47,397 nucleotides of DNA from CAIOZW01 sp049317725 (GCA_049317725.1 JBMOHS010000007.1:1-47397); one strand, 5' to 3'. Positions 27,890 through 36,926 are shown, counted from the first letter of the stretch. The notes: a model not told the origin generated them from the letters alone. Translations and numbers: made by a program.

Positions 27890-29674
27890 TCAGAAGATGT
27901 AGCCCGCTTGCGCGACGACCCGATCTGCGAGCCGCTCGCGGATCGCGGCCGTGTTGATCGGCGTCTGCTTGGCAAATCGCTTGAGCGCGGCGAGCAAGGT
28001 TCGCAGTTCGTCTCCCTCAGCAATCGCTGCGAGTGCGTTGCGCCCGGCGATCTCGATCCGATTGATGGCATCGTGGGTATAGAGCCGCGTCGCCTCGACC
28101 GCCAGTGCGTGCTTCTCTTCCCCTTCCCGGGCGACCATCTTCGCCGTCCGCCCGATCAGGCTGTCCATCAGGAAGGATTCGATGATCACATCTGCCGTCC
28201 AGGAGAGGACCATCTGTTGCTCAGAGAGCCCTTCGCGGAACTTCTGCGCCGCGGAGCCGAGCAGCATCAGCGCGATCTTCTTGGCGTTGGCGGCGAGCTT
28301 GCGCTCGTTGGCGAGCGGGGAGTCGTCCTCCTCGCCATCGAAAGAGGGGCCGGCGAGCAGCTCCTCCTGAAGCTTGAGCGCCGCGGCGAAGAGGGGCAGG
28401 CCACCCTTCATCGCGCGCCGAATCAGTTGCCCAGGGATGAGCAGCCGGTTGATCTCATTGGTTCCCTCATAGATGCGGTTGACGCGGCAGTCCCGGTAGA
28501 TCCCCTCGGCAGGGTAGTCTTCGGTGAAGCCGTTGCCGCCGTGGATCTGGACATTTTCATCGGCAGCATAGAAGAGGGCTTCCGTGCCGGCGACCTTGAG
28601 GATGGCGCACTCGATCGCATACTCCTCGACCGCCTTGAGCACCTCGGCGGGATTATGGATGTCGATCGTCTGCTCGCGGGCTTCGATCAGGCCGGAGGTC
28701 CGGTAGACGGCCGACTCGACAGCGTAGATCCGGGTCAGCATCTCCGCGAGTTTATACTTGATGGCACCGAAAGAGGCGATTGGCCTCTTGAACTGATGGC
28801 GCTCGGCAGCGTACTTGGCCGATTGGGCGAGGGCCCGCTTCGCGCCGCCGATCGCGCCCGCTCCCATCTTCAGCCGTCCAAAGTTGAGGGTGTTGAAGGC
28901 GATGAGGTGGCCCTTGCCAATCTCCCCGAGGAGGCGATCCTTGGGAATTCGACAGTCAACAAGCGGAATCGAGGTCGTCGAGGACCCCCGCTGCCCGAGC
29001 TTGTGCTCTTCGTTGCCGTTGCTGAATCCGGGATCGTTTCGTTCGACGATGAAGCCGGTAAAGTGCTCCCCGTCGACCTTGGCAAAGACGATGAAGACAT
29101 CGGCAAACCCACCGTTGGTGATCCACATCTTCTCACCGTTGAGGATCCAATGTTGCCCGTCTTCGCTCAGTCGGGCCGACGTCTTGGCGTTGAGGGCATC
29201 CGATCCCGAAGAAGACTCGCTGAGGCAGTAAGCGCTGATCCACTCCCCGGAGCCGATCTTCGGTAAGTACTTGGCCTTTTGTGCCTCCGTGCCGAAGAAG
29301 ACGATCGGGAGGAGGCCAATGCTGCTGGTCGCCCCAAACCCAGTGGCAAAGGAGGCCTCCCCGGAGATCTTCTCGGCGATGAGCATCTGGGAGACATGGT
29401 CGAGTTGCAGCCCGCCAAACTTCTCCGGGATTGCAGCGTTGATCATCCCCAGTTCGGCAGCGTCGCGGATCAACTTGCGCTGCAACTCGAGATCCTTCTC
29501 CTCGAGCCGCTCGTGGTTCGGGATGACCTCCTTCTCCATGAACTCGTCGGCCGTCTGACCGATCATGACCTGTTCTTCAGTAAAGTCTTCCGGGGTGAAG
29601 ATCTGTGCGGGAACGCTCTCCTGCAGAAGAAATCCACCGCCACTCATCGTCTCTTTTTCCATTGCTGCGACCAT
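27890..29674 (-). CDS. fadE: Acyl-CoA dehydrogenase (FadE, B. subtilis-type order)
   Basis: FAD enzyme for the first oxidation of acyl-CoA in beta-oxidation, passing electrons to ETF. The 594 residues comprise an ordinary acyl-CoA dehydrogenase core of about 420 plus a C-terminal helical extension of about 170, as in very-long-chain enzymes and B. subtilis FadE. Landmarks: YCLSESSSGSDA (FAD loop), WITNGGFADVFIVFAKV, RHQFKRPIASFGAIKYKLAEM, VQIHGGNGFTEDYPAEGIYRDCRVNRIYEGTNEINR; the catalytic Glu in this subgroup sits in this C-terminal half. AAAGGAA precedes the ATG at 29674. It follows fadA by 76 bp. No etfAB genes are in the window, so the electron acceptor is encoded elsewhere. Confidence 0.93.
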   Translation of the reverse strand: MVAAMEKETMSGGGFLLQESVPAQIFTPEDFTEEQVMIGQTADEFMEKEVIPNHERLEEKDLELQRKLIRDAAELGMINAAIPEKFGGLQLDHVSQMLIAEKISGEASFATGFGATSSIGLLPIVFFGTEAQKAKYLPKIGSGEWISAYCLSESSSGSDALNAKTSARLSEDGQHWILNGEKMWITNGGFADVFIVFAKVDGEHFTGFIVERNDPGFSNGNEEHKLGQRGSSTTSIPLVDCRIPKDRLLGEIGKGHLIAFNTLNFGRLKMGAGAIGGAKRALAQSAKYAAERHQFKRPIASFGAIKYKLAEMLTRIYAVESAVYRTSGLIEAREQTIDIHNPAEVLKAVEEYAIECAILKVAGTEALFYAADENVQIHGGNGFTEDYPAEGIYRDCRVNRIYEGTNEINRLLIPGQLIRRAMKGGLPLFAAALKLQEELLAGPSFDGEEDDSPLANERKLAANAKKIALMLLGSAAQKFREGLSEQQMVLSWTADVIIESFLMDSLIGRTAKMVAREGEEKHALAVEATRLYTHDAINRIEIAGRNALAAIAEGDELRTLLAALKRFAKQTPINTAAIRERLADRVVAQAGYIF

Positions 29675-29750
29675 CGATCTTCCTTTCTAGGCGTAAGCCT
29701 CTGGGCTTGAGAGCCCGTGGCGGCGAGACAGGGGACTCGCCAGAGTTCGA

Positions 29751-30950
29751 CTATCTCATCAGGTTTTCGAAGAGGCCAGCGGCTCCCATCCCACCGCCGA
29801 CGCACATCGTGACGATGCCGTAGCGCGCCCGGCGGCGTCTCATCTCGTGAAGCAGGGTCGCCGTCAGTTTGGCACCAGTACAGCCGAGTGGGTGGCCGAG
29901 GGCGATCGCCCCACCATTGACATTGATCTTTTCCGGGTCAAGTCCAAGAACCTTGATCACCGAGAGAGCCTGAACGGCAAAGGCCTCGTTCAATTCAATG
30001 AGGTCGATCTCCTCGGCGGAGACCCCGGTCATCTTCAGCAATTTGGGAATGGCGACGACTGGTCCGATCCCCATCTCTTCCGGCGCGACTCCCCCGGTGA
30101 CAAACCCGACAAATCGCGCGAGGGGGGTCAGGCCGAGCGCGGCGGCACGCTCACCGGTCATGATCAGCGCCGCGGCGGCACCATCTGTTGTCTGCGAGGA
30201 GTTGCCCGCAGTCACTGTCCCCCCCTGCAGGAAGGCGGGTCGAAGCTTGGCGAGTGCTTCGAGGGTCGTCTCGCGGCGGACCCCCTCGTCCACTTGAAAG
30301 ACAGACTCGCGAATCCGCACCTTGCCGCGCCCCTTCTCATCCAGTTCGAGATCGCGGTTGCTGACGCTCAAGGGGACGATCTCGTCGACAAACTTGCCAG
30401 CATCGATCGCCGCGGCGGCCTTGCGGTGCGAGGCGACCGCAAACTCATCGGCCTGTTCCCGGGAGATCTGATGTTTGACCGCCAGATTCTCCGCCGTCAA
30501 TCCCATATTGAGGTACGTGTCTGGATATCCCTCAACCAGCGTCGGGTTGGGCGAGAGGTTGTGCCCTCCCATCGGGAGCATCGACATCGATTCGACGCCA
30601 CCGGCGATCGAGACCTCGGCACCGCCGCACATGATGTGCTCGGCCGCGCTGGCGATCGCCTGCAGGCCGGAGGAGCAGAAGCGGTTGAGCGTGATGGCCG
30701 AGCTGCTCACCGGCAGTCCGCCGAGGAGCGCGACTTGGCGCGCCATGTTCATCCCCTGCTGGGCCTCCGGGGTCGCGCAGCCGATGACGACGTCATCGAC
30801 CTCCTCGGGGGCCATTCCGGGAGCCCCTGCCAAGAGGGCCTTGACGACCGCGGCTCCCAGGTCATCTGGGCGAAAGTCCTTGAGCGTGCCGCGCGGAGCT
30901 TTGCCGCCGGCCGTGCGCACCGCATTGACGATTACTGCTTCCCGCATCAT
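29751..30950 (-). CDS. fadA: Acetyl-CoA C-acyltransferase (3-ketoacyl-CoA thiolase)
   Basis: Thiolytic cleavage of 3-ketoacyl-CoA to acetyl-CoA and a shortened acyl-CoA, the last step of beta-oxidation. At 399 residues it is full length. Landmarks: AVRTAGGKAPRGTLKD at the N-terminus, NRFCSSGLQAIASAAE (acyl-accepting Cys), GGVESMSMLPMGGHN, NEAFAVQALSVIKVLGLDP, NVNGGAIALGHPLGCTGAK (catalytic His) and TMCVGGGMGAAGLFE (second Cys). Two ATGs lie in tandem after AAGGAGAAG; either could be used. It is 78 bp after fadN and 76 bp before fadE, in the same order as in the B. subtilis fadNAE operon. Confidence 0.95.
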   Translation of the reverse strand: MMREAVIVNAVRTAGGKAPRGTLKDFRPDDLGAAVVKALLAGAPGMAPEEVDDVVIGCATPEAQQGMNMARQVALLGGLPVSSSAITLNRFCSSGLQAIASAAEHIMCGGAEVSIAGGVESMSMLPMGGHNLSPNPTLVEGYPDTYLNMGLTAENLAVKHQISREQADEFAVASHRKAAAAIDAGKFVDEIVPLSVSNRDLELDEKGRGKVRIRESVFQVDEGVRRETTLEALAKLRPAFLQGGTVTAGNSSQTTDGAAAALIMTGERAAALGLTPLARFVGFVTGGVAPEEMGIGPVVAIPKLLKMTGVSAEEIDLIELNEAFAVQALSVIKVLGLDPEKINVNGGAIALGHPLGCTGAKLTATLLHEMRRRRARYGIVTMCVGGGMGAAGLFENLMR

Positions 30951-31028
30951 TCTTCTCCTTGATTCTGGCTACATCTTGACGCAGCGGTTCTGGCCCGCAA
31001 CTTCTTGAGATCCGAATGGATCGGGGGA

Positions 31029-33419
31029 TCAATTCCGCAGCGGTTTGCCGGTCTTGAGCATATGAGCCAACCGATCCTGCGTTGCTCGTGTCCCGCAGAG
31101 GCTGACGAAGGCCTCCCGCTCGAGATCCAACAGGTACTGCTCTGAAACACGCTGCGGACGGGAGATCGATCCCCCGCAGATGACCTCGGCGATCTTCATT
31201 CCAATCAGTCCGTCGTGCTCGCTGATGAAGCGACCCCGCTTCATCATATGGATCCCCAGTTTGAACTTGGCGAGGGCAGGCTCTCCCAGAACAAGGACAT
31301 CCTGCCGCATGATGGGAGCGACATAGCCGCTGGCAGCGAGGTGGAGGACGCTCCGCTTCGCTTCGGCGAGAACCCGTTGGTCGTTCATGACGATGCGGTC
31401 GCCGCTGCGCAGCAACCCCCACGTTCTGGCCTCGGCCGCGCTCGTCGCCACTTTGGCCATTCCCGGCAGCTCGAAGAGGCGGCGCAGCGCCTCGAAGTGA
31501 TCGGCACCGGGGACGCTCTCGGCAATCTCCGCCGCCCGCAGCGCGATCTCTTTGGTTCCTCCTCCACCGGGGAGCAGGCCAACCCCCGCCTCGACCAGGC
31601 CGATGTAGGTCTCTGCCGCCGCCACTGCCTGATCCGAGTGCATGACCATCTCGCACCCTCCGCCGAGCGTCAGGTGATGCGGGGCGACGACCACTGGCTT
31701 CGGCGAGTAGCGGAGCGAGACGACCGTCTGCTGGAACTGGCGGACCGCCATCGAGAGTTCATCCCAATCGCCCTCCTGCGCCGCCATGAGGATCATCATG
31801 ATGTTGGCCCCGGCGGAGAAGTTTTCGCCTTGGTTGCCGATCACCAGTCCAAGAAAGTTCTTCTCGACCTCCTTGAGCGCGAACTGGATCATCCCGATCT
31901 GATCCTCGCCAAGGGCGTTCATCTTCGAGTGAAACTCGACGCAGGCGACACCGTCGCCGAGGTCGACCAAGCTTGCTCCGGCATTCCGTTTGATGACTTG
32001 GTTGCGCTCCCGCAGCGACTTGAGCACGGTCAGACCGGCCGGGACGGGGACGGGCAGGTAGCTCCGGGTGGCGAAGTCGTAGAAGTAGCGCACGCCCGCC
32101 TCGCTCCGGTAGAAGCTGGTCACTCCGGCAGCGAGCATCTCCTCGATCTTGGCGGGTACCTCGCGCCCCTCCGCCTTCATCCGCGCTACCGAGCGCTCCA
32201 ACCCGATCGCATCCCAGACCTCGAACGGTCCCCACTCCCGCGCGAAGCCCCACTTCATGGCGTTGTCGATCTCGACCACCGTCTCGGCAATCTCTGGAAT
32301 GCGATTGGCGGCGTAGCAGAGCTCTTCGCAGGTACCCCGCCAGAGAAACTCTCCCGCCCGATCTGTCGCGTAGACCAGTGTCCGCAGGCGATCCCCGAGA
32401 TCCTCCTTCTGCCTCGCTTCATCGACGGAGGGGAACCGGACTTTGCGGCGTTCCCGGTATTCCAGTGTCTCCAGGTCGAGCGACTGAATCTGGTCCCCAA
32501 CCTTCTTGAAGAATCCCTGCTTGGTCTTGTTCCCAAGCATCTTCCGCTCGAGCATCTTCGAGATCAGGTCGGGCAGTCGGAAGGTCTCCCGCTTTTCGTC
32601 CTCCGGAACGCCCTCATAGAGGTTGTTGGCGACATAGGCGAACGTGTCCAGGCCGACGACATCGAGGGTACGGAAGGAAGCGCTCTTGGCTCGCCCAATG
32701 ATCGTTCCAGTGAAGGAGTCGATCTCTTCCGGGGTGTAGCCGTAGGTCAGCATGTTCTGCAAGGCTCCCGCCATCGCGAAGATCCCGATCCGGTTGGCGA
32801 TGAAGTTGGGCGTGTCCTTGGCCCGCACGATCCCTTTGCCGAGATACCGGTCACAGAAATCGGCGACCTCTTCGACGATCGTGGGGTCAGTCTCCGGGCC
32901 GGTGATCAGCTCCAGCAGATAGAGATAGCGCGGCGGATTGAAGAAGTGGGTTCCGAGGAAGCGCCGACGGAAGGTCTCTCCTCGTCCCTCGACCAGGGAG
33001 GAGATGGGAATTCCCGAGGTGTTGGAGCTGATGATCGCGTCCCGGTGGAGATGCGGCTCGACCCGTGAAAAGAGGTCCCGCTTGATGGCAAGGTTTTCGA
33101 CGATCGCCTCGATCACCCAGTCGCACTCCTTGAGCTTGGGGAGGTCGTCAGAGAAGTTTCCGATCTGAACCCGTTTGGCAGTCTCGGGCGTGAAGTAGGC
33201 GGCCGGCTTGGCTTTGAGGGCAGCGTCGAAGCCCGCTTGGACGATCCGGTTGCGCACGGCTCGCGATTCGAGCGTCAAGCCCTTGGCAGCCTCTTCTGCG
33301 GTCAGCTCCCGTGGTGCCATGTCGAGCAGGAGACAGGGAAACCCGGCATTGGCGAGATGGGCGGCGATCTGGGCCCCCATCACACCCGATCCGAGCACAG
33401 CGGTCTTTTTGATCTGCAT
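31029..33419 (-). CDS. fadN: 3-Hydroxyacyl-CoA dehydrogenase/enoyl-CoA hydratase fusion (FadN type)
   Basis: Bifunctional hydration and NAD-dependent oxidation steps of beta-oxidation. The 796 residues have the dehydrogenase first: Rossmann fold AVLGSGVMGAQIAAHLANAG at 7-26, then the catalytic stretch SSNTSGIPISSL and GTHFFNPPRYLYLLELI (active His), DTPNFIANRIGIF. Enoyl-CoA hydratase comes second (from about 480: GLVIGNQGENFSAGANIMMIL, oxyanion-hole GGGCEMVMHSD, VGLLPGGGGTKE). This order is reverse to E. coli FadB and the same as B. subtilis FadN. ATG 33419 is chosen for homology, with a GAGGAG about 10 bases upstream. A 174-bp gap separates it from the flavoprotein gene before it, so it may also have its own promoter. 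Confidence 0.93.
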   Translation of the reverse strand: MQIKKTAVLGSGVMGAQIAAHLANAGFPCLLLDMAPRELTAEEAAKGLTLESRAVRNRIVQAGFDAALKAKPAAYFTPETAKRVQIGNFSDDLPKLKECDWVIEAIVENLAIKRDLFSRVEPHLHRDAIISSNTSGIPISSLVEGRGETFRRRFLGTHFFNPPRYLYLLELITGPETDPTIVEEVADFCDRYLGKGIVRAKDTPNFIANRIGIFAMAGALQNMLTYGYTPEEIDSFTGTIIGRAKSASFRTLDVVGLDTFAYVANNLYEGVPEDEKRETFRLPDLISKMLERKMLGNKTKQGFFKKVGDQIQSLDLETLEYRERRKVRFPSVDEARQKEDLGDRLRTLVYATDRAGEFLWRGTCEELCYAANRIPEIAETVVEIDNAMKWGFAREWGPFEVWDAIGLERSVARMKAEGREVPAKIEEMLAAGVTSFYRSEAGVRYFYDFATRSYLPVPVPAGLTVLKSLRERNQVIKRNAGASLVDLGDGVACVEFHSKMNALGEDQIGMIQFALKEVEKNFLGLVIGNQGENFSAGANIMMILMAAQEGDWDELSMAVRQFQQTVVSLRYSPKPVVVAPHHLTLGGGCEMVMHSDQAVAAAETYIGLVEAGVGLLPGGGGTKEIALRAAEIAESVPGADHFEALRRLFELPGMAKVATSAAEARTWGLLRSGDRIVMNDQRVLAEAKRSVLHLAASGYVAPIMRQDVLVLGEPALAKFKLGIHMMKRGRFISEHDGLIGMKIAEVICGGSISRPQRVSEQYLLDLEREAFVSLCGTRATQDRLAHMLKTGKPLRN

Positions 33420-33576
33420 GCGAAAATTTCTCCTCGAAATGAATCGAATTGGAACCAGCAGGAGTGGGATCCCACGGGGGCTTTCCACCACTCAAGGCGC
33501 GACTCCGCGTTGGTCTCATCTATTTTTCAAAACTCTGATCGGAGTGAAGATCCTGTCCACCCCTCACCCCTCGCCC

Positions 33577-33593
33577 CTCACCCGTCCGGTGAG
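33577..33593 (-). terminator. Small hairpin directly after the flavoprotein gene
   Basis: CTCACC and GGTGAG (6 bp, 5-nt loop) start at the base after the stop codon of the flavoprotein gene. No T-run follows, so it may only weaken read-through into fadN. Confidence 0.3.
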
Positions 33594-34301
33594 TTAAAAA
33601 TTGGTCCGAATCCGGTCCGCCGGGAAGCCAAGCGTCAACAGACGACTGCGGGTTTGTTCGATCATCTCGAGCGACCCACAGACTAGCGCGAGGGGTTGAC
33701 GGAGCGTCGGGACCAAGTTGTCGAGAAGGCTCTGTACGTAACCGGTTGCTCCGCTCCATTCGCGCTCATCCGGTCGGCTGATCACTTGGCGGAGCTCGAC
33801 TCCCTGATGGAGCCACTCCGTCGTCATCTCTTGCTGATAGCAGAAATCGTCGACCGAGCGTGCCCCGTAGAGGACGATGACGCGACCGTGTGCACTGCGC
33901 TCGGTCAGCAGGTGGCGCAGCGTCGAGCGCAACGGCGCCAGCCCTGTGCCCATGGCCACCAGGACGACATCTTGTCCCGGATCCCCCACGACAGGAAAAC
34001 CTGTTCCAACGATCCGTCGCAGCAGGACCGTCGGAAACTCACCAGTTTCTTCCCCACGAAAGAGCGCCTCGGTGAAGTCAGTGCCGGCCGTTCGCTTGAT
34101 GAGAAACTCGTAGTCCTCATCCTCCGGTGCTCCCGCGAAGGCCATGTAGGAGCTGCCACCTCCCTCGATCTCCAGTATCGCGACCTGTCCGGCAAGAAAG
34201 GGCTCTCGGGCGTGACCATCGACGGGACGCATGCGAAGACTGGAGACCGTCGGCGTCTGTCGCCGTACCTCACAAACCTGCAGAGGGAGTGGAAATGCCA
34301 T
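33594..34301 (-). CDS. Ferredoxin-NADP reductase-like flavoprotein in the fad operon
   Basis: A 235-residue cytoplasmic oxidoreductase of the FNR superfamily. Residues 1-95 form the FAD-binding barrel (FLAGQVAILEIEGGGSSYMAFAGAP in place of the usual R-x-Y-S flavin motif). Residues 100-235 are the nicotinamide-binding Rossmann half: VVLVAMGTGLAPLRSTLRHLL, VIVLYGARSVDDFCYQQE, LALVCGSLEMIEQTRSRLLTLGFPADRIRTNF, ending in the aromatic that usually stacks on FAD. There is no [2Fe-2S] domain. It lies between fadD (42 bp) and fadN (174 bp), an uncommon place. It could reoxidise a flavin or iron-sulphur carrier reduced during beta-oxidation; this is inference. The ribosome site is weak and the start is set by the barrel's first strand. 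Confidence 0.78.
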   Translation of the reverse strand: MAFPLPLQVCEVRRQTPTVSSLRMRPVDGHAREPFLAGQVAILEIEGGGSSYMAFAGAPEDEDYEFLIKRTAGTDFTEALFRGEETGEFPTVLLRRIVGTGFPVVGDPGQDVVLVAMGTGLAPLRSTLRHLLTERSAHGRVIVLYGARSVDDFCYQQEMTTEWLHQGVELRQVISRPDEREWSGATGYVQSLLDNLVPTLRQPLALVCGSLEMIEQTRSRLLTLGFPADRIRTNF

Positions 34302-34343
34302 GAGAGCCCGCGCCGCCTTTCTGCTGCTGTCTTTGTCAGGGGA

Positions 34344-36239
34344 TCAGGACCGGCTGGCCCCATGCCCACGGTAGGCCGATTCCTTCTCGGCGTAGAGTTG
34401 GTCGATCGATTGCTTGAGTCGCTCGGTGACGACGCGTCGACGCACCTTGAGTGTTGGCGTCAGCTCGGCCGATTCGACTGTCAGCTCCCGGTCGAGCAGC
34501 AAGACCCCTTTGATCCTTTCGTACTGGGGGAGTTCGACCGTTGCCGCATCGACCTCCGATTCCACGAACGAGACGATCTCCGGTCGTTTGATCAGCTCGG
34601 ATGGAGCCAGCGAAGGCAGGCCAATCTGCGCTGCGAACTGGTGCAAGGCCTCGAAGTTGGGCACGACGATTGCCGCCGGGAACTTGCGGTCATCGCCAAT
34701 GACCACTACTTGGCTGACGTAGCGGCTGCTCTTGATCAAGTTCTCGATCGGTTGCGGAGCGATGTACTTGCCCCCACTCGTCTTGAGCAGATCCTTTTTG
34801 CGATCGGTGATGTAGAGGAACCCATCCTTGTCGAGATGGCCGATGTCGCCGGTGTGAAACCAGGTTGAGCCCGTCTCGTCCTGGGTGAGCACCTCAGACG
34901 TCTCCCGGGGCTTGTTGAAGTACTCCCGCATGACGTTGGGTCCACAACAGAGGATCTCCCCGTCAGAAGCGATCCGGACCCGTACGCCCTCGATCGGACG
35001 CCCCACCGATCCAATCCGATTCGAGCCCGGATGGTTGGTCGTGATCGTCGGCGCCGTCTCGGTCAGCCCATACCCTTGATAGATGCGCAATCCCGCGCCA
35101 AAGAAGACCAGGGCGAGGTCCGGCGAGAGGGCCGCACCCCCCGAGACCATCGCCCGTAACCGCCCGCCCATCGCCAACCGCCATTTGGAGAGGACCAGGT
35201 GATCCGCCAGTGCGTGTCGCAGCCGCAGGCCGGCCCCGGGAGTCTCCCCGCGGTCCTCGACGCGCGCCCATTCCCGCGCGACGTCCATGGCCCAACGGGC
35301 GATCGCCAACTTGGCGGCACCCCCTTCTGCCGCCTTCTCCATCGCCCGCGCATAGAACTTTTCATACAGGCGCGGCACACTCGTCATGATGTGCGGCTGC
35401 ACCTCCCCCAAGTCGCGGACGACCGTCTCGACCGCCTCCGCCAAATGGACGGAGGTCCCTGCGTGGAGATACATGTAGAGCCAATTGCGCTCGAAGATGT
35501 GCGAGAAGGGAAGAAAGCTCAATCCCGTCTCCCCGGCCTTCAATTCAGCAAGTCGGCAGTTGATGAGGACATTGGTTGTCAGGTTCCGGTGGGTCAGGAC
35601 GACCCCCTTGGGGTCTCCCGTCGTCCCCGAGGTGTAGATCAGCGTTGCCACCGATTCCGGCCCAACCCCTTCGGCAAGCATCGGATACCGGGTCGGCGAC
35701 TCCTCGTCCAAGCCGCGCCCTCGTTCCAGAAATGCCCCGTAGCCGAGCACCGACCAGGATCGACCTGCCGGAAGCGGCTGGCTGTCGGCTGGGGCGTCGA
35801 AGAGGATCACTGTTCGCAGCCGGGGGCATTCATCCAGTGCGCCGCCAATCCGTTCCAGTTGTGCTGCTGTTGAGACGAAGAGGATTTCGACCTTGGCGTC
35901 ATTGAGGATGTAGGAGACCTGCTTCGGCGCATGCGTCGGGTAGATGGGCACATCGGCCGCGCCGCACGTCAAGACGCCCAAGTCGACCTCGATCCACTCG
36001 ATCCGATTTTCCGACAGCAGGCCGACGCGGCTCTCCGTTCCCACCCCAAGATCTGCCAGTCCCAAGGCCACCGCGCGGACCCGCCTCGCCAACTCCCCGG
36101 TCGAGACAGGACGCCACTCTCCTCCGCGGGTCCAATGGACGAACGCATCCGCTTTCTCCCGTCCAATCCCTCTTCTGTAGAGATCGACGAGCGTTTCGAT
36201 TGCCCTTTCCTCTCCGCTCTTCATCTCTTTTTCAGCCAT
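34344..36239 (-). CDS. fadD: Long-chain fatty acid-CoA ligase
   Basis: Activates fatty acids to acyl-CoA with ATP, feeding beta-oxidation; peripheral at the inner membrane. The 631 residues have all adenylate-forming motifs: LIYTSGTTGDPKGVVLTHRNL (A3), SHIFERNWLYMYLHAG (long-chain subgroup), YQGYGLTETAPTI, STWFHTGDIGHLDKDGFLYITDRKKDLLKTSGGKYIAPQPIE (adenine site and hinge) and a catalytic-Lys-like C-terminal domain TPTLKVRRRVV. ATG 36239 follows GGAG and overlaps the fadR stop by 8 bp, so repressor and ligase are translationally linked. This overlap places the whole fad block under fadR's own promoter at least in part. Confidence 0.93.
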   Translation of the reverse strand: MAEKEMKSGEERAIETLVDLYRRGIGREKADAFVHWTRGGEWRPVSTGELARRVRAVALGLADLGVGTESRVGLLSENRIEWIEVDLGVLTCGAADVPIYPTHAPKQVSYILNDAKVEILFVSTAAQLERIGGALDECPRLRTVILFDAPADSQPLPAGRSWSVLGYGAFLERGRGLDEESPTRYPMLAEGVGPESVATLIYTSGTTGDPKGVVLTHRNLTTNVLINCRLAELKAGETGLSFLPFSHIFERNWLYMYLHAGTSVHLAEAVETVVRDLGEVQPHIMTSVPRLYEKFYARAMEKAAEGGAAKLAIARWAMDVAREWARVEDRGETPGAGLRLRHALADHLVLSKWRLAMGGRLRAMVSGGAALSPDLALVFFGAGLRIYQGYGLTETAPTITTNHPGSNRIGSVGRPIEGVRVRIASDGEILCCGPNVMREYFNKPRETSEVLTQDETGSTWFHTGDIGHLDKDGFLYITDRKKDLLKTSGGKYIAPQPIENLIKSSRYVSQVVVIGDDRKFPAAIVVPNFEALHQFAAQIGLPSLAPSELIKRPEIVSFVESEVDAATVELPQYERIKGVLLLDRELTVESAELTPTLKVRRRVVTERLKQSIDQLYAEKESAYRGHGASRS

Positions 36240-36870
36240 GGCGCTCTCCTAGTCCGTTCAAAAAGAGATCCATCACCGGATCGACCATCGAACTGAGACT
36301 GTTCTTTTTCCGACTGAGCACCCAGTTGGTGGCCATCTCATCCAAGATTCCAAAGAGAAACTTGGCCACCACTTTCGGATGCAGATGCGCTCGAAAGGCT
36401 CCCTCGCGTTGTCCCGCCTCGATCACCTCCCGCAATACCTGGAGATAATCGGCCAGATAGGTCGTCGAAAACTTCTCCATGAACTTGGTCGAATGGCGCA
36501 GCTCGATCTGAAAGACGATCGCGACATCCCGCTCCCGCTCGATCAACGAGAAATGGAGCTGCGCAAATCTTCGCAATCGCTCCCGGGGATCCAGAATCTG
36601 TGGCAGCTCCGACTTCGCCCGCGCCATGAACTCCCCCATCACCCAACTGAAGATCGAGGTCAGCAAGTCCTCTTTGTTCCGAAAGTAGAGGTAGACCGTT
36701 CCATCCGCTACTCCCGCCGTCCGTGCCACATCCGACACCTTGGCGTTGAAGTAGCCCGCCCCGGCAAAGACCTTCGCCGCCGCCCGCAGAATCGTCTCCC
36801 GCCGGTCCGACTTCCCTCGGTCCTCCCCCCCTTCGTTCGGTCCATCCATCCTCTTTGCCTTCGCGTCCAT
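36232..36870 (-). CDS. fadR: TetR-family repressor of fatty-acid degradation (FadR-like)
   Basis: A 212-residue TetR regulator. The helix-turn-helix is at residues 25-65 (RRETILRAAAKVFAGAGYFNAKVSDVARTAGVADGTVYLYFRNKEDLL). The ligand domain has RERLRRFAQLHFSLIERERDVAIVFQIELRHS and a C-terminal FadR-type end, as in B. subtilis FadR, which senses long-chain acyl-CoA. I chose ATG 36870, with an AG-rich AGGGGG-containing stretch upstream; an earlier ATG at 36921 lies inside the palindrome and would extend the protein with low-complexity sequence. It heads the minus-strand fad block, overlaps fadD, and is divergent from pfkA. It probably represses itself through the palindrome at 36905-36926. The name rests on motif, neighbours and operator together. 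Confidence 0.85.
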   Translation of the reverse strand: MDAKAKRMDGPNEGGEDRGKSDRRETILRAAAKVFAGAGYFNAKVSDVARTAGVADGTVYLYFRNKEDLLTSIFSWVMGEFMARAKSELPQILDPRERLRRFAQLHFSLIERERDVAIVFQIELRHSTKFMEKFSTTYLADYLQVLREVIEAGQREGAFRAHLHPKVVAKFLFGILDEMATNWVLSRKKNSLSSMVDPVMDLFLNGLGERHG

Positions 36871-36904
36871 ACTCTGCCCCCTGCTACCTCTTCTTGATGG
36901 AGAG

Positions 36905-36926
36905 AGTGAATGAGCGCTCATTCACT
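36905..36926. promoter_or_regulatory. FadR operator: perfect 22-bp palindrome
   Basis: The 18-bp core TGAATGAGCGCTCATTCA (36907-36924) is self-complementary, and two more bases pair on each side. It fits the B. subtilis FadR box TGAATGA-N4-TCATTCA as I remember it, though the centre is GCGC-like rather than TA-rich. It lies 35 bp above the fadR ATG, just after the predicted fadR start site, where a bound repressor would block transcription, and 94 bp above pfkA. Confidence 0.85.

Noticed and set aside
31215..33068. 617-codon plus-strand open frame opposite fadN
   Set aside because: Antisense shadow; fadN motifs are complete on the other strand.
33553..33583. C-rich short repeats (CACCCCTC) between fadN and the flavoprotein gene
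   Set aside because: Too short and irregular for a CRISPR or satellite; probably compositional.
33420..33593. Searched for a FadR box before fadN
   Set aside because: No TGAATGA/TCATTCA pair is present; only a partial ATGAATC without a mate.
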